64,000 nucleotides of DNA from Xaviernesmea oryzae (GCF_900177415.1 NZ_FXAF01000011.1:372001-436000); one strand, 5' to 3'. Shown: positions 26,945 through 35,039, counted from the first letter of the stretch. The notes: generated by a model from the letters alone, not told the origin. Translations and numbers: made by a program.

Positions 26945-29782
26945 TTGACTGAGCAAAGCACACCCGGCGGCGGAAAGCTGCCTCCCGGCATCGAACCCAT
27001 TTCCATCATGGAAGAGATGCAGCGGTCCTATCTCGATTATGCCATGAGCGTTATCGTGAGCCGCGCCCTTCCGGACGTCCGCGACGGATTGAAGCCTGTC
27101 CATCGGCGCATCCTTTACGGTATGTCGGAACTCGGCATCGACTGGAACAAGAAATACGTCAAATGCGCCCGCGTCACCGGGGACGTGATGGGTAAATACC
27201 ATCCTCACGGCAACCTGGCGATCTACGACGCGCTCGCCCGCATGGCGCAGGACTGGTCGCTCCGTCTGCCTTTGATCGACGGCCAGGGCAATTTCGGCTC
27301 GATCGACGGGGATCCTCCGGCGGCCGAGCGTTATACCGAATGTCGCCTTGAAAAGGCGGCCCATTCGCTGCTCGACGATCTCGACAAGGAAACCGTCGAT
27401 TTCCGCGACAACTATGACGGCACGCTCTCCGAGCCCGTCGTGCTGCCGGCGAAGTTTCCGAACCTGCTCGTCAACGGTGCGGGCGGCATCGCGGTCGGCA
27501 TGGCGACCAACATTCCGCCGCACAACCTGACTGAGGTCATCGACGGCTGCATCGCCATGATCGACAACCCGGCGATCGAGCTGCCCGAGCTGATGCAGAT
27601 CATCCCAGGTCCGGATTTCCCGACCGGCGCCCTGATCCTCGGACGTTCCGGCATCCGATCGGCCTACGAGACGGGCCGCGGCTCGATCATCATGCGGGGA
27701 CGGGCGACCATCGAGCCGATGCGCGGCGACCGGGAGCAGATCATCGTCACCGAGGTTCCCTATCAGGTGAACAAGGCCGCGATGGTTGAGAAGATCGGCG
27801 AACTGGTGCGCGAGAAGCGCATCGAGGGTATTTCCGACCTGCGCGATGAAAGCGACCGCCAGGGTTATCGTGTCGTGATCGAACTGAAGCGCGACGCCAA
27901 TGCGGAAGTGATCCTCAATCAGCTTTACCGTTATACGCCGCTGCAGACCTCCTTCGGCTGCAACATCGTGGCTCTGAACGGCGGCAAGCCGGAACAGCTT
28001 ACGCTGATCGACATGCTGAAGGCCTTCGTGTCCTTCCGCGAGGACGTGGTGAGCCGGCGCACGAAATACCTGCTGCGCAAGGCGCGCGAGCGCGCTCACG
28101 TCCTGGTGGGGCTGGCGATCGCCGTCGCAAACATCGATGAGATCATCCTGCTGATCCGTCGCGCGCCCGATCCGCAGACGGCGCGCGAACAGTTGATGAC
28201 CCGCCGTTGGCCGGCTCAGGATGTCGAGGCGCTGATCCGCCTGATCGACGATCCCCGCCACAAGATCAACGAGGACGGCACCTACAACCTGTCGGAAGAG
28301 CAGGCCCGCGCGATCCTCGAATTGCGTCTTGCCCGTCTGACGGCGCTCGGCCGCGACGAAATCGGCGACGAGCTCAACAAGATCGGCGCCGAGATCAGCG
28401 ATTACCTCGATATCCTGTCGTCGCGCCTGCGCATTCTGACGATCGTCAAGGACGAGCTTGCCGCCGTACGCGACGAGTTCGGCACGCCGCGCCGCACGGA
28501 AATCCTCGAAGGCGGTCCGGATATGGACGACGAGGATCTTATCGCCCGCGAGGACATGGTCGTCACCGTATCGCATCTCGGCTATATCAAGCGCGTCCCG
28601 CTCGGCACCTACCGGGCCCAGCGCCGCGGCGGCAAGGGGCGGTCCGGCATGGCGACGCGCGACGAGGATTTCGTCACGCGCCTGTTCGTAGCCAACACCC
28701 ACACGCCGGTGCTGTTCTTCTCCTCGCGCGGCATCGTCTACAAGGAGAAGGTCTGGCGCCTGCCGATCGGCACGCCGCAATCGCGCGGCAAGGCGCTGAT
28801 CAACATGCTGCCGCTGGAGGCCGGCGAGCGCATCACCACGATCATGCCGCTGCCTGAGGACGAAGCGACCTGGGATAACCTGGACGTCATGTTCTCGACG
28901 ACGCGCGGCACCGTCCGCCGCAACAAGCTGTCGGACTTCGTGCAGGTGAACCGCAACGGCAAGATCGCCATGAAGCTCGAGGAGGAGGGCGACGAGATCC
29001 TCTCCGTCGAGACCTGCAAGGGGCCGAACCTCGACCTCAGCGAGCCGGGCGACGACGTGCTTCTGACGACGGCGCTCGGCCAGTGCATCCGTTTCCCTGT
29101 CGATGACGTCCGCGTTTTCGCCGGCCGCAATTCGATCGGCGTGCGCGGCATCACGCTCGGCGAGGGCGACCGCATCATCTCCATGACCATCGTCGGCCAT
29201 GTGGATGCGGAGCCGTGGGAGCGTGCAGCCTATCTCAAGCGCTCGGCGGCGGAACGGCGCGCCGCGGGCGTCGACGAGGAGGATATCTCGCTGGTCGGCG
29301 AGGAAGTCACCGAAGGGGGACAGCTCTCCGACGAACGCTACGAGGAACTGAAGGCACGCGAACAGTTCGTGCTGACTGTCTCGGAAAAGGGTTTTGGAAA
29401 GCGTTCGTCCTCCTACGACTTCCGCACCTCGGGCCGCGGCGGCAAGGGCATCCGCGCCACCGATACGTCCAAGACGGCGGAGATCGGCGAACTGGTGGCG
29501 GCCTTCCCGGTCGAAGAGAACGATCAGATCATGCTCGTCTCCGATGGCGGCGTGCTGATCCGCGTACCGGTCAACGGGATACGCATCGCCAGCCGCGCGA
29601 CCAAGGGGGTCACGATCTTCTCCACTGCCAAGGACGAGAAGGTCGTCTCGGTCGAGCGCATCAGCGAGCCGGAAGGCGACGAGGAAAACGGCAATGGCCT
29701 GCCGGAAGAGATCACGGCCGAGACCGGCGATCTGGGTGCTGCTCCGGAAGAGGGGACGAATGACGAGGGTGCGGCTGAATAA
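26945..29782 (+). CDS. gyrA: DNA gyrase subunit A
   Basis: 945 residues, somewhat longer than E. coli because of an insertion near residue 760-790 (RSAAERRAAGVDEEDISLVGEE region) before the last beta-pinwheel blade and an acidic tail. Catalytic Tyr130 (ERYTECRLE). Start is a TTG at 26945 giving MTEQSTPGGG; an in-frame GTG three codons earlier is the alternative. The GyrA box in the C-terminal domain reads QRRGGKG. The quinolone-determining loop reads HPHGNLAIYD, with Leu91 at the place of E. coli Ser83 and Asn90 for Asp82. Confidence 0.97.
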   Translation: MTEQSTPGGGKLPPGIEPISIMEEMQRSYLDYAMSVIVSRALPDVRDGLKPVHRRILYGMSELGIDWNKKYVKCARVTGDVMGKYHPHGNLAIYDALARMAQDWSLRLPLIDGQGNFGSIDGDPPAAERYTECRLEKAAHSLLDDLDKETVDFRDNYDGTLSEPVVLPAKFPNLLVNGAGGIAVGMATNIPPHNLTEVIDGCIAMIDNPAIELPELMQIIPGPDFPTGALILGRSGIRSAYETGRGSIIMRGRATIEPMRGDREQIIVTEVPYQVNKAAMVEKIGELVREKRIEGISDLRDESDRQGYRVVIELKRDANAEVILNQLYRYTPLQTSFGCNIVALNGGKPEQLTLIDMLKAFVSFREDVVSRRTKYLLRKARERAHVLVGLAIAVANIDEIILLIRRAPDPQTAREQLMTRRWPAQDVEALIRLIDDPRHKINEDGTYNLSEEQARAILELRLARLTALGRDEIGDELNKIGAEISDYLDILSSRLRILTIVKDELAAVRDEFGTPRRTEILEGGPDMDDEDLIAREDMVVTVSHLGYIKRVPLGTYRAQRRGGKGRSGMATRDEDFVTRLFVANTHTPVLFFSSRGIVYKEKVWRLPIGTPQSRGKALINMLPLEAGERITTIMPLPEDEATWDNLDVMFSTTRGTVRRNKLSDFVQVNRNGKIAMKLEEEGDEILSVETCKGPNLDLSEPGDDVLLTTALGQCIRFPVDDVRVFAGRNSIGVRGITLGEGDRIISMTIVGHVDAEPWERAAYLKRSAAERRAAGVDEEDISLVGEEVTEGGQLSDERYEELKAREQFVLTVSEKGFGKRSSSYDFRTSGRGGKGIRATDTSKTAEIGELVAAFPVEENDQIMLVSDGGVLIRVPVNGIRIASRATKGVTIFSTAKDEKVVSVERISEPEGDEENGNGLPEEITAETGDLGAAPEEGTNDEGAAE

Positions 29783-29815
29783 GCCGCACCTCTTTCGACA
29801 GATGAACGAACTGAA

Positions 29816-29843
29816 AAGCCGGAGGACGAAAGTCCTCCGGCTT
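29816..29843 (+). terminator. Terminator of gyrA (possibly bidirectional)
   Basis: Perfect 12-bp stem (AAGCCGGAGGAC and complement) closed by a GAAA tetraloop, 34 bases after the gyrA stop, with TTCTGTTTG following on the plus strand and CTTTTC on the minus strand; it can also serve the small minus-strand genes that end at 29899. Confidence 0.8.
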
Positions 29844-29898
29844 CTGTTTGAACCGGGCGCGACGGGAATCTGCGAACCGGTCCGCTACCGTAAAATCG

Positions 29899-30048
29899 TC
29901 AGAATGCGCTGTGGCGGCGCGCGAAATCTCTGAAATCCTTCATGTCTTCGCGCTCGCGGCGAAGCTCGGAAATCGTCGAGGCCACGGATGCCACGAACAT
30001 GATGCTGATCAAACTTGCCAGTACAGTCAACGTCACGAACATAGTCAT
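29899..30048 (-). CDS. Small single-span membrane protein, 49 residues
   Basis: Reads MTMFVTLTVLASLISIMFVA at the start (one membrane helix, residues about 3-24), then a charged cytosolic-type tail with ISELRREREDMKDFRDFARR, ending HSAF. Such a hydrophobic head plus Arg/Glu-rich tail is not random sequence for this composition. A GAAAGG ribosome binding site is three to eight bases ahead of the ATG. It starts 21 bases after the stop of the 51-residue gene at 30070-30225, so the two form a mini-operon from the EcfG-type promoter at 30276-30300. Family not recognised. Confidence 0.65.
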   Translation of the reverse strand: MTMFVTLTVLASLISIMFVASVASTISELRREREDMKDFRDFARRHSAF

Positions 30049-30069
30049 CCTTTCTTGTCCGTATCCGCC

Positions 30070-30225
30070 TCAGTAATAGGAAAGATCGGTATAACGACCC
30101 GTCACCTGCGGATAATTCAGATCTGTCAACTCGGATTTATCTTGATAAAGGGTTACTGTTGCCGTCAGCATCACAGCGATCATTGCCGTCCACACCAGAT
30201 TGATCATGGTGATCTTGTCCGGCAT
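30070..30225 (-). CDS. Small single-span membrane protein, 51 residues
   Basis: Starts MPDKITMINLVWTAMIAVML; the helix covers about residues 8-27 and is followed by a Tyr-rich soluble tail (YQDKSELTDLNYPQVTGRY, ending SYY). AAAAGG lies eleven bases before ATG 30225; an ATG at 30249 (MIAKRKTI) is a less likely start. About 50 bases upstream is a perfect-consensus EcfG-type promoter, and 120-150 bases upstream the composite TGAACG element. A role in the general stress response of the envelope is inferred from the promoter only. Family not recognised. Confidence 0.65.
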   Translation of the reverse strand: MPDKITMINLVWTAMIAVMLTATVTLYQDKSELTDLNYPQVTGRYTDLSYY

Positions 30226-30275
30226 AATCGTTTTCCTTTTCGCGATCATCTCCGTCTGTCCTTCTTGTTTGCCTG

Positions 30276-30300
30276 AACGCGCGTCGCGCAAACAGGTTCC
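30276..30300 (-). promoter_or_regulatory. Candidate EcfG (general stress sigma factor) promoter
   Basis: On the minus strand GGAAC, 16 bases, CGTT, an exact match to the rhizobial EcfG/RpoE2 consensus. It points at the two small membrane-protein genes 30225-30070 and 30048-29899 with a leader of about 45 bases. Confidence 0.75.
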
Positions 30301-30333
30301 ACCGCATTTTGAGAGAGACTTATCCGGATTGCT

Positions 30334-30375
30334 CTGAAGCGTCCTTGAATGCTTCGTTCATCTGGCGTTCAGAAT
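30334..30375. repeat. Composite TGAACG element, copy 1
   Basis: Plus strand: TGAAGC-N5-TGAATG, three bases, CGTTCA-N5-CGTTCA, so two tandem pairs with 11-base period pointing toward each other. It matches copy 2 (30544-30585) at 34 of 42 positions, and six of the eight differences fall in the spacers. The 11-base period is what tandem binding by an OmpR/PhoB-type response regulator needs. It sits 34 bases upstream of the -35 of the EcfG-type promoter at 30276-30300. Confidence 0.6.
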
Positions 30376-30385
30376 TCGAACCGTT

Positions 30386-30571
30386 TCACGGCTCGTCCGG
30401 AGTGAGGAAGAAAAGCACGACCTCGATGAAAAGCGACAAGGCAACAGCGCCTATCACCACCACGGCCAGCATCTTCCTGTTGTTCTCCCGCGATACGGAC
30501 GGGTCTTCGTGCCCGCCACGATGCCTATGAAACCATAGTGCCGCTGAAACGCCCTTGAACGGGCCGTTCAT
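30386..30571 (-). CDS. Small single-span membrane protein, 61 residues
   Basis: Soluble basic N-terminal half (WFHRHRGGHEDPSVSRENNRK, about residues 13-33) followed by a membrane helix, residues about 34-56, and the end FLTPDEP. The ATG at 30571 is inside copy 2 of the TGAACG element with only GAGAG before it, so the start is uncertain; an internal ATG at 30472 would leave a 28-residue membrane peptide. It ends 11 bases before copy 1 of the element. Family not recognised; coding status is less sure than for its two neighbours. Confidence 0.45.
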   Translation of the reverse strand: MNGPFKGVSAALWFHRHRGGHEDPSVSRENNRKMLAVVVIGAVALSLFIEVVLFFLTPDEP

Positions 30572-30585
30572 CTCTCGTTCAGAAT
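30544..30585. repeat. Composite TGAACG element, copy 2
   Basis: Plus strand: TGAAAC-N5-TGAACG, three bases, CGTTCA-N5-CGTTCA; exactly 210 bases from copy 1. It covers the presumed start codon of the 61-residue gene and lies 76 bases before coaD, so it could control either direction. Confidence 0.6.
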
Positions 30586-30660
30586 AGGGAGCCTTGCGGC
30601 GGCGGAACTTCCGTGACAAAAGGCGCAGAAAATTTTAGCTGCAACAGGTCCGGACCCGGC

Positions 30661-31155
30661 ATGACGACTGCTTTTTACCCCGGCTCTTTCGATCCGATGA
30701 CGAACGGTCATCTGGACGTGCTCGTGCAGGCGCTGAATGTCGCCGACGAACTCATCGTTGCGATCGGCATTCATCCCGGCAAGGCGCCGATGTTCTCGTT
30801 CGAGGAAAGGGCGGATTTGATCCGTGCTTCGCTCGAAGAGGTATTGCCCGGACGCGCGGACAGCCTTTCCGTCGTCGCCTTCGACAGGCTTGTCGTCGAC
30901 GCGGCCCGCGAGAGCGGTGCCACGCTGCTGATCCGCGGCTTACGCGACGGCACCGATCTTGACTATGAAATGCAGATGGCGGGCATGAACCGGCAGATGG
31001 CGCCCGATATCCAGACCGTCTTCCTGCCGGCGGGCGTCGCCACTCGCCCCATTACCGGCACATTGGTCCGGCAGATCGCTGCCATGGGCGGCGATGTCAG
31101 CGCTTTCGTGCCCGGCGCGGTCCTCAAGGCCCTCAACAACAAGCTGAAACGCTGA
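30661..31155 (+). CDS. coaD: Pantetheine-phosphate adenylyltransferase
   Basis: 164 residues. Penultimate step of coenzyme A synthesis. The nucleotidyltransferase motif is at the start: TAFYPGSFDPMTNGHLDV (TxGH form), then RGLRDGTDLDYEMQMAGMNRQ and LPAGVATRPITGTLVRQIA with the ISS-like region reading ITG. ATG 30661 is chosen because it gives the canonical N-terminus although the frame is open to 30613. The cyclophilin gene follows 25 bases later, the queA/tgt genes further down; this coaD-ppi-queA-tgt order is common in rhizobia. Confidence 0.95.
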   Translation: MTTAFYPGSFDPMTNGHLDVLVQALNVADELIVAIGIHPGKAPMFSFEERADLIRASLEEVLPGRADSLSVVAFDRLVVDAARESGATLLIRGLRDGTDLDYEMQMAGMNRQMAPDIQTVFLPAGVATRPITGTLVRQIAAMGGDVSAFVPGAVLKALNNKLKR

Positions 31156-31180
31156 TCGTTTCCGAACCCCGGAGTTCCGC

Positions 31181-31750
31181 ATGAAACTGTTTCGTCTCGC
31201 CGCTGCCGGCGCTTTTGTCTTCGCTTCGATGATCCTGCCCTCCATCGCTTCGGCCGACACGCTCACCATTCAGCTGAAGGATGGTCCGGTGGTGATCGAA
31301 CTCATGCCGGACGTGGCGCCGAAGCATGTGGCGCAGATCGAGGCGCTCGCCGCCAAGGGCGCTTACGACAACGTCGTCTTCCATCGCGTCATCGACGGCT
31401 TCATGGCTCAAACCGGTGACGTTCAGTTCGGCAAGGAAGGCGGCCCGAACTACAATCCGGCCCGCGCCGGCACGGGCGGCTCCGATCTTCCGGACCTGCC
31501 TGCGGAATTCTCGAAAGTGCCGTTCGAGCGCGGCACGGTCGGCATGGCCCGCGCCCAGGATCCGAATTCCGCTAATTCGCAGTTCTTCATCATGTTCGAT
31601 GAGGGGGCTTTCCTGAACGGCCAATATACGGTCGTCGGCAAGGTCGTGTCGGGCATGGAGTTCGTCGACAAGATCAAGCGCGGCCAGGGCGGTAACGGCG
31701 AAGTGACCAACCCCGACAAGATGATCAAGGTCTCTGTCGGCAAGAAGTAA
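31181..31750 (+). CDS. ppiA: Periplasmic cyclophilin-type peptidyl-prolyl cis-trans isomerase
   Basis: 189 residues with a signal peptide (cleavage near SIASA-D at residue 26-28). Cyclophilin core: VVFHRVIDGFMAQTGD with the catalytic Arg, then GTVGMARAQDPNSANSQFFIMF. Catalyses proline isomerisation during folding in the periplasm. The next gene is a cytosolic paralogue with 54 bases between, suggesting a duplication in which one copy gained or lost the export signal. Confidence 0.93.
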   Translation: MKLFRLAAAGAFVFASMILPSIASADTLTIQLKDGPVVIELMPDVAPKHVAQIEALAAKGAYDNVVFHRVIDGFMAQTGDVQFGKEGGPNYNPARAGTGGSDLPDLPAEFSKVPFERGTVGMARAQDPNSANSQFFIMFDEGAFLNGQYTVVGKVVSGMEFVDKIKRGQGGNGEVTNPDKMIKVSVGKK

Positions 31751-31804
31751 TGAACCAAGGCGCTCAGTCGGACGACGTGTCCGCCGCCTCGAAAGGAGAA
31801 GCAA

Positions 31805-32314
31805 ATGGCCGAGATCAAGGATCCGGAAAACACCCTCATCATGGAAACCAGCAAGGGCAAGGTCGTCATCTCGCTCCTGCCGGACCTGGCGCCGGGCCAC
31901 GTCGCGCGCATCAAGGAGCTTGCCCGCGAGAAGGCCTATGACGGCGTCGTTTTCCACCGCGTCATCGCCGATTTCATGGCCCAGACGGGCGATGTGAAGT
32001 TCGGCAAGCAGGGCGCCGAAAGCTTCAATCCGGCCCGCGCAGGCATGGGCGGCTCGGACAAGCCGGACCTGAAGGCCGAGTTCTCCGCCGTTCCGCATGT
32101 GCGCGGCACCTGCTCCATGGCCCGCTCGCAGAACCCGAACTCTGCCAATTCGCAGTTCTTCATCTGCTTCACGGATGCCCCGTGGCTGAACAAGCAGTAC
32201 ACGGTCTGGGGCCAGGTCATCGAAGGCATGGACAATATCGACCAGATCAAGAAGGGTGAGCCGGTCAAGGATCCGGACTCGATCGTTTCGCTGCGTGTCG
32301 CAGCCGACGTCTGA
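31805..32314 (+). CDS. ppiB: Cytosolic cyclophilin-type peptidyl-prolyl cis-trans isomerase
   Basis: 169 residues without a signal peptide. Same core as its upstream neighbour: VVFHRVIADFMAQTGDVKFGK, GTCSMARSQNPNSANSQFFICF, WLNKQYTVWGQVIEGMD. A strong AAAGGAG precedes the ATG. It probably shares a transcript with ppiA and coaD; a terminator follows before queA. Confidence 0.93.
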   Translation: MAEIKDPENTLIMETSKGKVVISLLPDLAPGHVARIKELAREKAYDGVVFHRVIADFMAQTGDVKFGKQGAESFNPARAGMGGSDKPDLKAEFSAVPHVRGTCSMARSQNPNSANSQFFICFTDAPWLNKQYTVWGQVIEGMDNIDQIKKGEPVKDPDSIVSLRVAADV

Positions 32315-32332
32315 CCCGATCTGAATTCATGG

Positions 32333-32360
32333 CCCGCTCCGCTTTCGGCGGGGCGGGTTT
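32333..32360 (+). terminator. Terminator between ppiB and queA
   Basis: 10-bp GC-rich stem (CCCGCTCCGC with GCGGGGCGGG, one G-U pair), 5-base loop, then TTT and a further TTTT four bases on. It lies 18 bases past the ppiB stop, so queA-tgt likely has its own promoter or depends on read-through. Confidence 0.7.
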
Positions 32361-32385
32361 CGCTTTTCTGGAAGTTCAAGCCCGA

Positions 32386-33471
32386 ATGCGCGTCGATCTG
32401 TTCGATTTCGATCTGCCGGAGGAAAGCATTGCGCTGAGGCCTGCAAGCCCGCGCGACAGCGCCCGGCTGCTTGTCGTCCGTCCCGATGGGGAGCCTGTTC
32501 TTTCCGATCATCGCGTGTCGGAACTGCCCGGCTTTCTGAAATCGGGCGATGCTCTGGTCTTCAACGATACCAAGGTCATTCCCGCCCAGCTTGAAGGAAT
32601 CCGCCACCGGGAAGGGGCGGGCGGCCAGCAGGTCTCCGCGACGCTCCACATGCGCGCCGCGCCCGATATCTGGAAGGCCTTCGCCAGGCCGGGAAAGCGC
32701 ATCAAGATCGGCGACCGCATCGAGTTCGGCCACGGCGGGAACGCCTGCCTCCTCGGCTCGCTTGCCGCGACCGTCGAGGAGAAAGGCGAGGGCGGCGAGG
32801 TGACGCTGCGCTTCGACCTGTCCGGCCCGGCGCTCGACGAGGCGATCATGGCGGTCGGCCATATCCCGCTGCCGCCCTATATTGCCGCCAAGCGGCCGGA
32901 AGACGACCAGGACCGCAAGGATTACCAGACCATCTATGCGCGCGAGGAGGGCGCCGTCGCGGCCCCGACGGCCGGGCTGCATTTCACGCCTGAACTGTTC
33001 GCTGCGCTCGACGCAGCCGGCATCGAACGGCATTTCGTCACGCTGCATGTCGGAGCAGGCACCTTCCTGCCGGTGAAGGCCGACGACACCGAAGATCACA
33101 AGATGCATCAGGAGATCGGCTATGTCAGCGCCGAGACGGCCGCGCGGCTGAATGCCGTGAGGCGGAGGGGCGGGCGCATCGTTTCGGTCGGCACGACCTC
33201 GCTGCGGCTGATCGAAAGCGCTGCCGCCGAGGACGGAACGATAAAACCCTGGAGCGGCGCCACCGGTATCTTCATCACGCCCGGCTACCGCTTCAAGGCG
33301 GTGGACATGCTGATGACCAATTTCCATCTGCCGCGCTCGACGCTGTTCATGCTCGTTTCGGCGTTTTCAGGGCTTGAGACGATGCGCTCGGCTTACGCCC
33401 ACGCGATCGAAGCCGGCTACCGCTTCTATTCCTACGGAGATTCCAGTCTCCTTTTCCGGACCGACAAATGA
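32386..33471 (+). CDS. queA: S-adenosylmethionine:tRNA ribosyltransferase-isomerase
   Basis: 361 residues. Adds the ribosyl part of AdoMet to 7-aminomethyl-7-deazaguanine in tRNA, giving epoxyqueuosine. Family signatures: MRVDLFDFDLPEESIALRP at the start, FNDTKVIPAQL, VAAPTAGLHFT, and TNFHLPRSTLFMLVSAFSG. The start at 32386 agrees with family N-termini; the frame is open 19 codons further up. Its last four bases overlap the tgt start (ATGA), and both act in queuosine formation. Confidence 0.95.
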   Translation: MRVDLFDFDLPEESIALRPASPRDSARLLVVRPDGEPVLSDHRVSELPGFLKSGDALVFNDTKVIPAQLEGIRHREGAGGQQVSATLHMRAAPDIWKAFARPGKRIKIGDRIEFGHGGNACLLGSLAATVEEKGEGGEVTLRFDLSGPALDEAIMAVGHIPLPPYIAAKRPEDDQDRKDYQTIYAREEGAVAAPTAGLHFTPELFAALDAAGIERHFVTLHVGAGTFLPVKADDTEDHKMHQEIGYVSAETAARLNAVRRRGGRIVSVGTTSLRLIESAAAEDGTIKPWSGATGIFITPGYRFKAVDMLMTNFHLPRSTLFMLVSAFSGLETMRSAYAHAIEAGYRFYSYGDSSLLFRTDK

Positions 33472-34598
33472 CCGAAACCTTCCAGTTCAATCTCAAGAAG
33501 ACCGACGGCGGCGCGCGCCTTGGCGAGGTCAGCATGCCGCGCGGAACGATCCGCACGCCCGCCTTCATGCCGGTCGGCACGGTCGGCACCGTCAAGGCGA
33601 TGTATCTCGACCAGGTGCGCGATACCGGCGCCGACATCATTCTCGGCAACACCTATCACCTGATGCTTCGTCCCGGGGCGGAACGCGTCGCGCGCCTCGG
33701 CGGGCTTCACAACCTCATCCGCTGGCCGCATCCGATCCTCACCGATAGCGGGGGCTTCCAGGTCATGTCGCTGTCGGGTCTGCGCAAACTCGACGAGAAG
33801 GGCGTCACCTTCAAGAGCCATGTGGACGGCAGCCTGCACCACATGTCGCCGGAACGCTCGATCGAGATCCAGGGCCTGCTCGGCTCCGATATCCAGATGC
33901 AGCTCGACGAATGCGTGGCGCTTCCCGCCGAGCCCAAGGAAATCGAGCGCGCCATGGAATTGTCCCTGCGTTGGGCCGAGCGCTGCAAGATCGCTTTCGG
34001 GGATCAGCCCGGCAAGGCGATGTTCGGCATCGTCCAGGGGGGCGACCAGCCGGACCTGCGCATCCGCTCCGCCGAAGGCCTGAGGGAACTCGACCTCAAA
34101 GGCTATGCGGTCGGTGGCCTCGCCGTCGGCGAGCCGCAACAGGTGATGTTGCAGATGCTGGAAACGACGCTCCCGGTCCTGCCGTCCGAAAAGCCGCGCT
34201 ACCTGATGGGCGTCGGCACCCCGGACGATATCCTGAAATCGGTCGCCCGCGGGATAGACATGTTCGACTGCGTCATGCCGACCCGCTCCGGCCGCCATGG
34301 TCTGGCCTTCACCCGCCGCGGCAAGGTCAACATCCGCAATGCCCGCCATGCGGAGGATTTGCGGCCGCTCGACGAAGAATCTGCATGCCCGGCGGCGCTA
34401 GATTACTCGCGCGCCTATCTGCATCACCTGGTCCGCTCGGACGAGGCGCTCGGGGGCATGCTGCTCTCCTGGAACAATCTGCACTATTACCAGGACCTGA
34501 TGAAGGGCATCCGCGAGGCGATCGCCGAGGGCCGTTTTGCGGATTTCTACGCCGAGACCCAGGAAATGTGGGCCAAGGGCGACATCGACCCGGTCTGA
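33468..34598 (+). CDS. tgt: tRNA-guanine transglycosylase, lacking the usual zinc ligands
   Basis: 376 residues. Exchanges guanine-34 for preQ1 in tRNA. Catalytic aspartates are present (LTDSGGFQVMSL near residue 90 and GIDMFDCVMPTR near 265). The structural zinc site, CxCxxC plus a distal His in E. coli and Zymomonas enzymes, reads S305-x-C307-x2-A310 and N336 here (DEESACPAALDYSRAYLHHL, then SWNNLHYYQDL), so three of four ligands are gone while the surrounding fold sequence is kept. The gene overlaps queA by four bases. Function as Tgt is still the best call because of the operon and intact active site. Confidence 0.93.
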   Translation: MTETFQFNLKKTDGGARLGEVSMPRGTIRTPAFMPVGTVGTVKAMYLDQVRDTGADIILGNTYHLMLRPGAERVARLGGLHNLIRWPHPILTDSGGFQVMSLSGLRKLDEKGVTFKSHVDGSLHHMSPERSIEIQGLLGSDIQMQLDECVALPAEPKEIERAMELSLRWAERCKIAFGDQPGKAMFGIVQGGDQPDLRIRSAEGLRELDLKGYAVGGLAVGEPQQVMLQMLETTLPVLPSEKPRYLMGVGTPDDILKSVARGIDMFDCVMPTRSGRHGLAFTRRGKVNIRNARHAEDLRPLDEESACPAALDYSRAYLHHLVRSDEALGGMLLSWNNLHYYQDLMKGIREAIAEGRFADFYAETQEMWAKGDIDPV

Positions 34599-34613
34599 GG
34601 GCAGGGGTGGTAA

Positions 34614-35039
34614 CTAGATGCCGGTGCTGGCGGTGTTGCGGATCATCCGGACACCGTCGACCTTGTAGCTTCCGTCATCCATCAGCCGCATCTGGTAGAT
34701 GGCGGTCCAGTCCTTGCCTTCGCGGGCGCTGATCATCACTTCCTGCAGCACCAGTTCGCCGCCGCCGATCAGTTTCGAACGGCCGAAGGCGTAGTTGCCG
34801 GCGTGATAGACCGGTTCGTAGCTCTTGCGCACCATGTCCAGAAACTGATCCTTGCTCGGATAAAGGCTGCGGATGCTTGGCGAGGCGAAGGAGTAGGCCT
34901 TTTCCGCATCGTTGCGCAGCAGCGCGGCGATCTGGCCGGAAATGACGGCCTGGGCCTCTGCGACCGGATCTTCGGCCTTTGCAGCGGCGAAGGAAAAGAG
35001 AACGAAACTCAGAACGACATAAGGAAATCGAACGGGCAT
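34614..35039 (-). CDS. DUF4864 domain-containing exported protein
   Basis: 141 residues. Signal peptide 1-22 (PYVVLSFVLFSFAAAKA), mature part with the NTF2-like look of DUF4864: VISGQIAALLRNDAEKAYSFASPSIRSLYP split near residues 32-60, and a C-terminal beta-part ending GVRMIRNTASTGI. No known activity. It converges on tgt with 15 bases between stops. The 282-base gap upstream (35040-35321) shows no gene or clear signal. Confidence 0.82.
   Translation of the reverse strand: MPVRFPYVVLSFVLFSFAAAKAEDPVAEAQAVISGQIAALLRNDAEKAYSFASPSIRSLYPSKDQFLDMVRKSYEPVYHAGNYAFGRSKLIGGGELVLQEVMISAREGKDWTAIYQMRLMDDGSYKVDGVRMIRNTASTGI

Noticed and set aside
30318..30360. 13-codon frame beginning ATGAACG in element copy 1 (minus strand), similar to the start of the 61-residue frame in copy 2
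   Set aside because: No ribosome binding site, stops after 13 codons; the similarity follows from the repeated DNA element itself.
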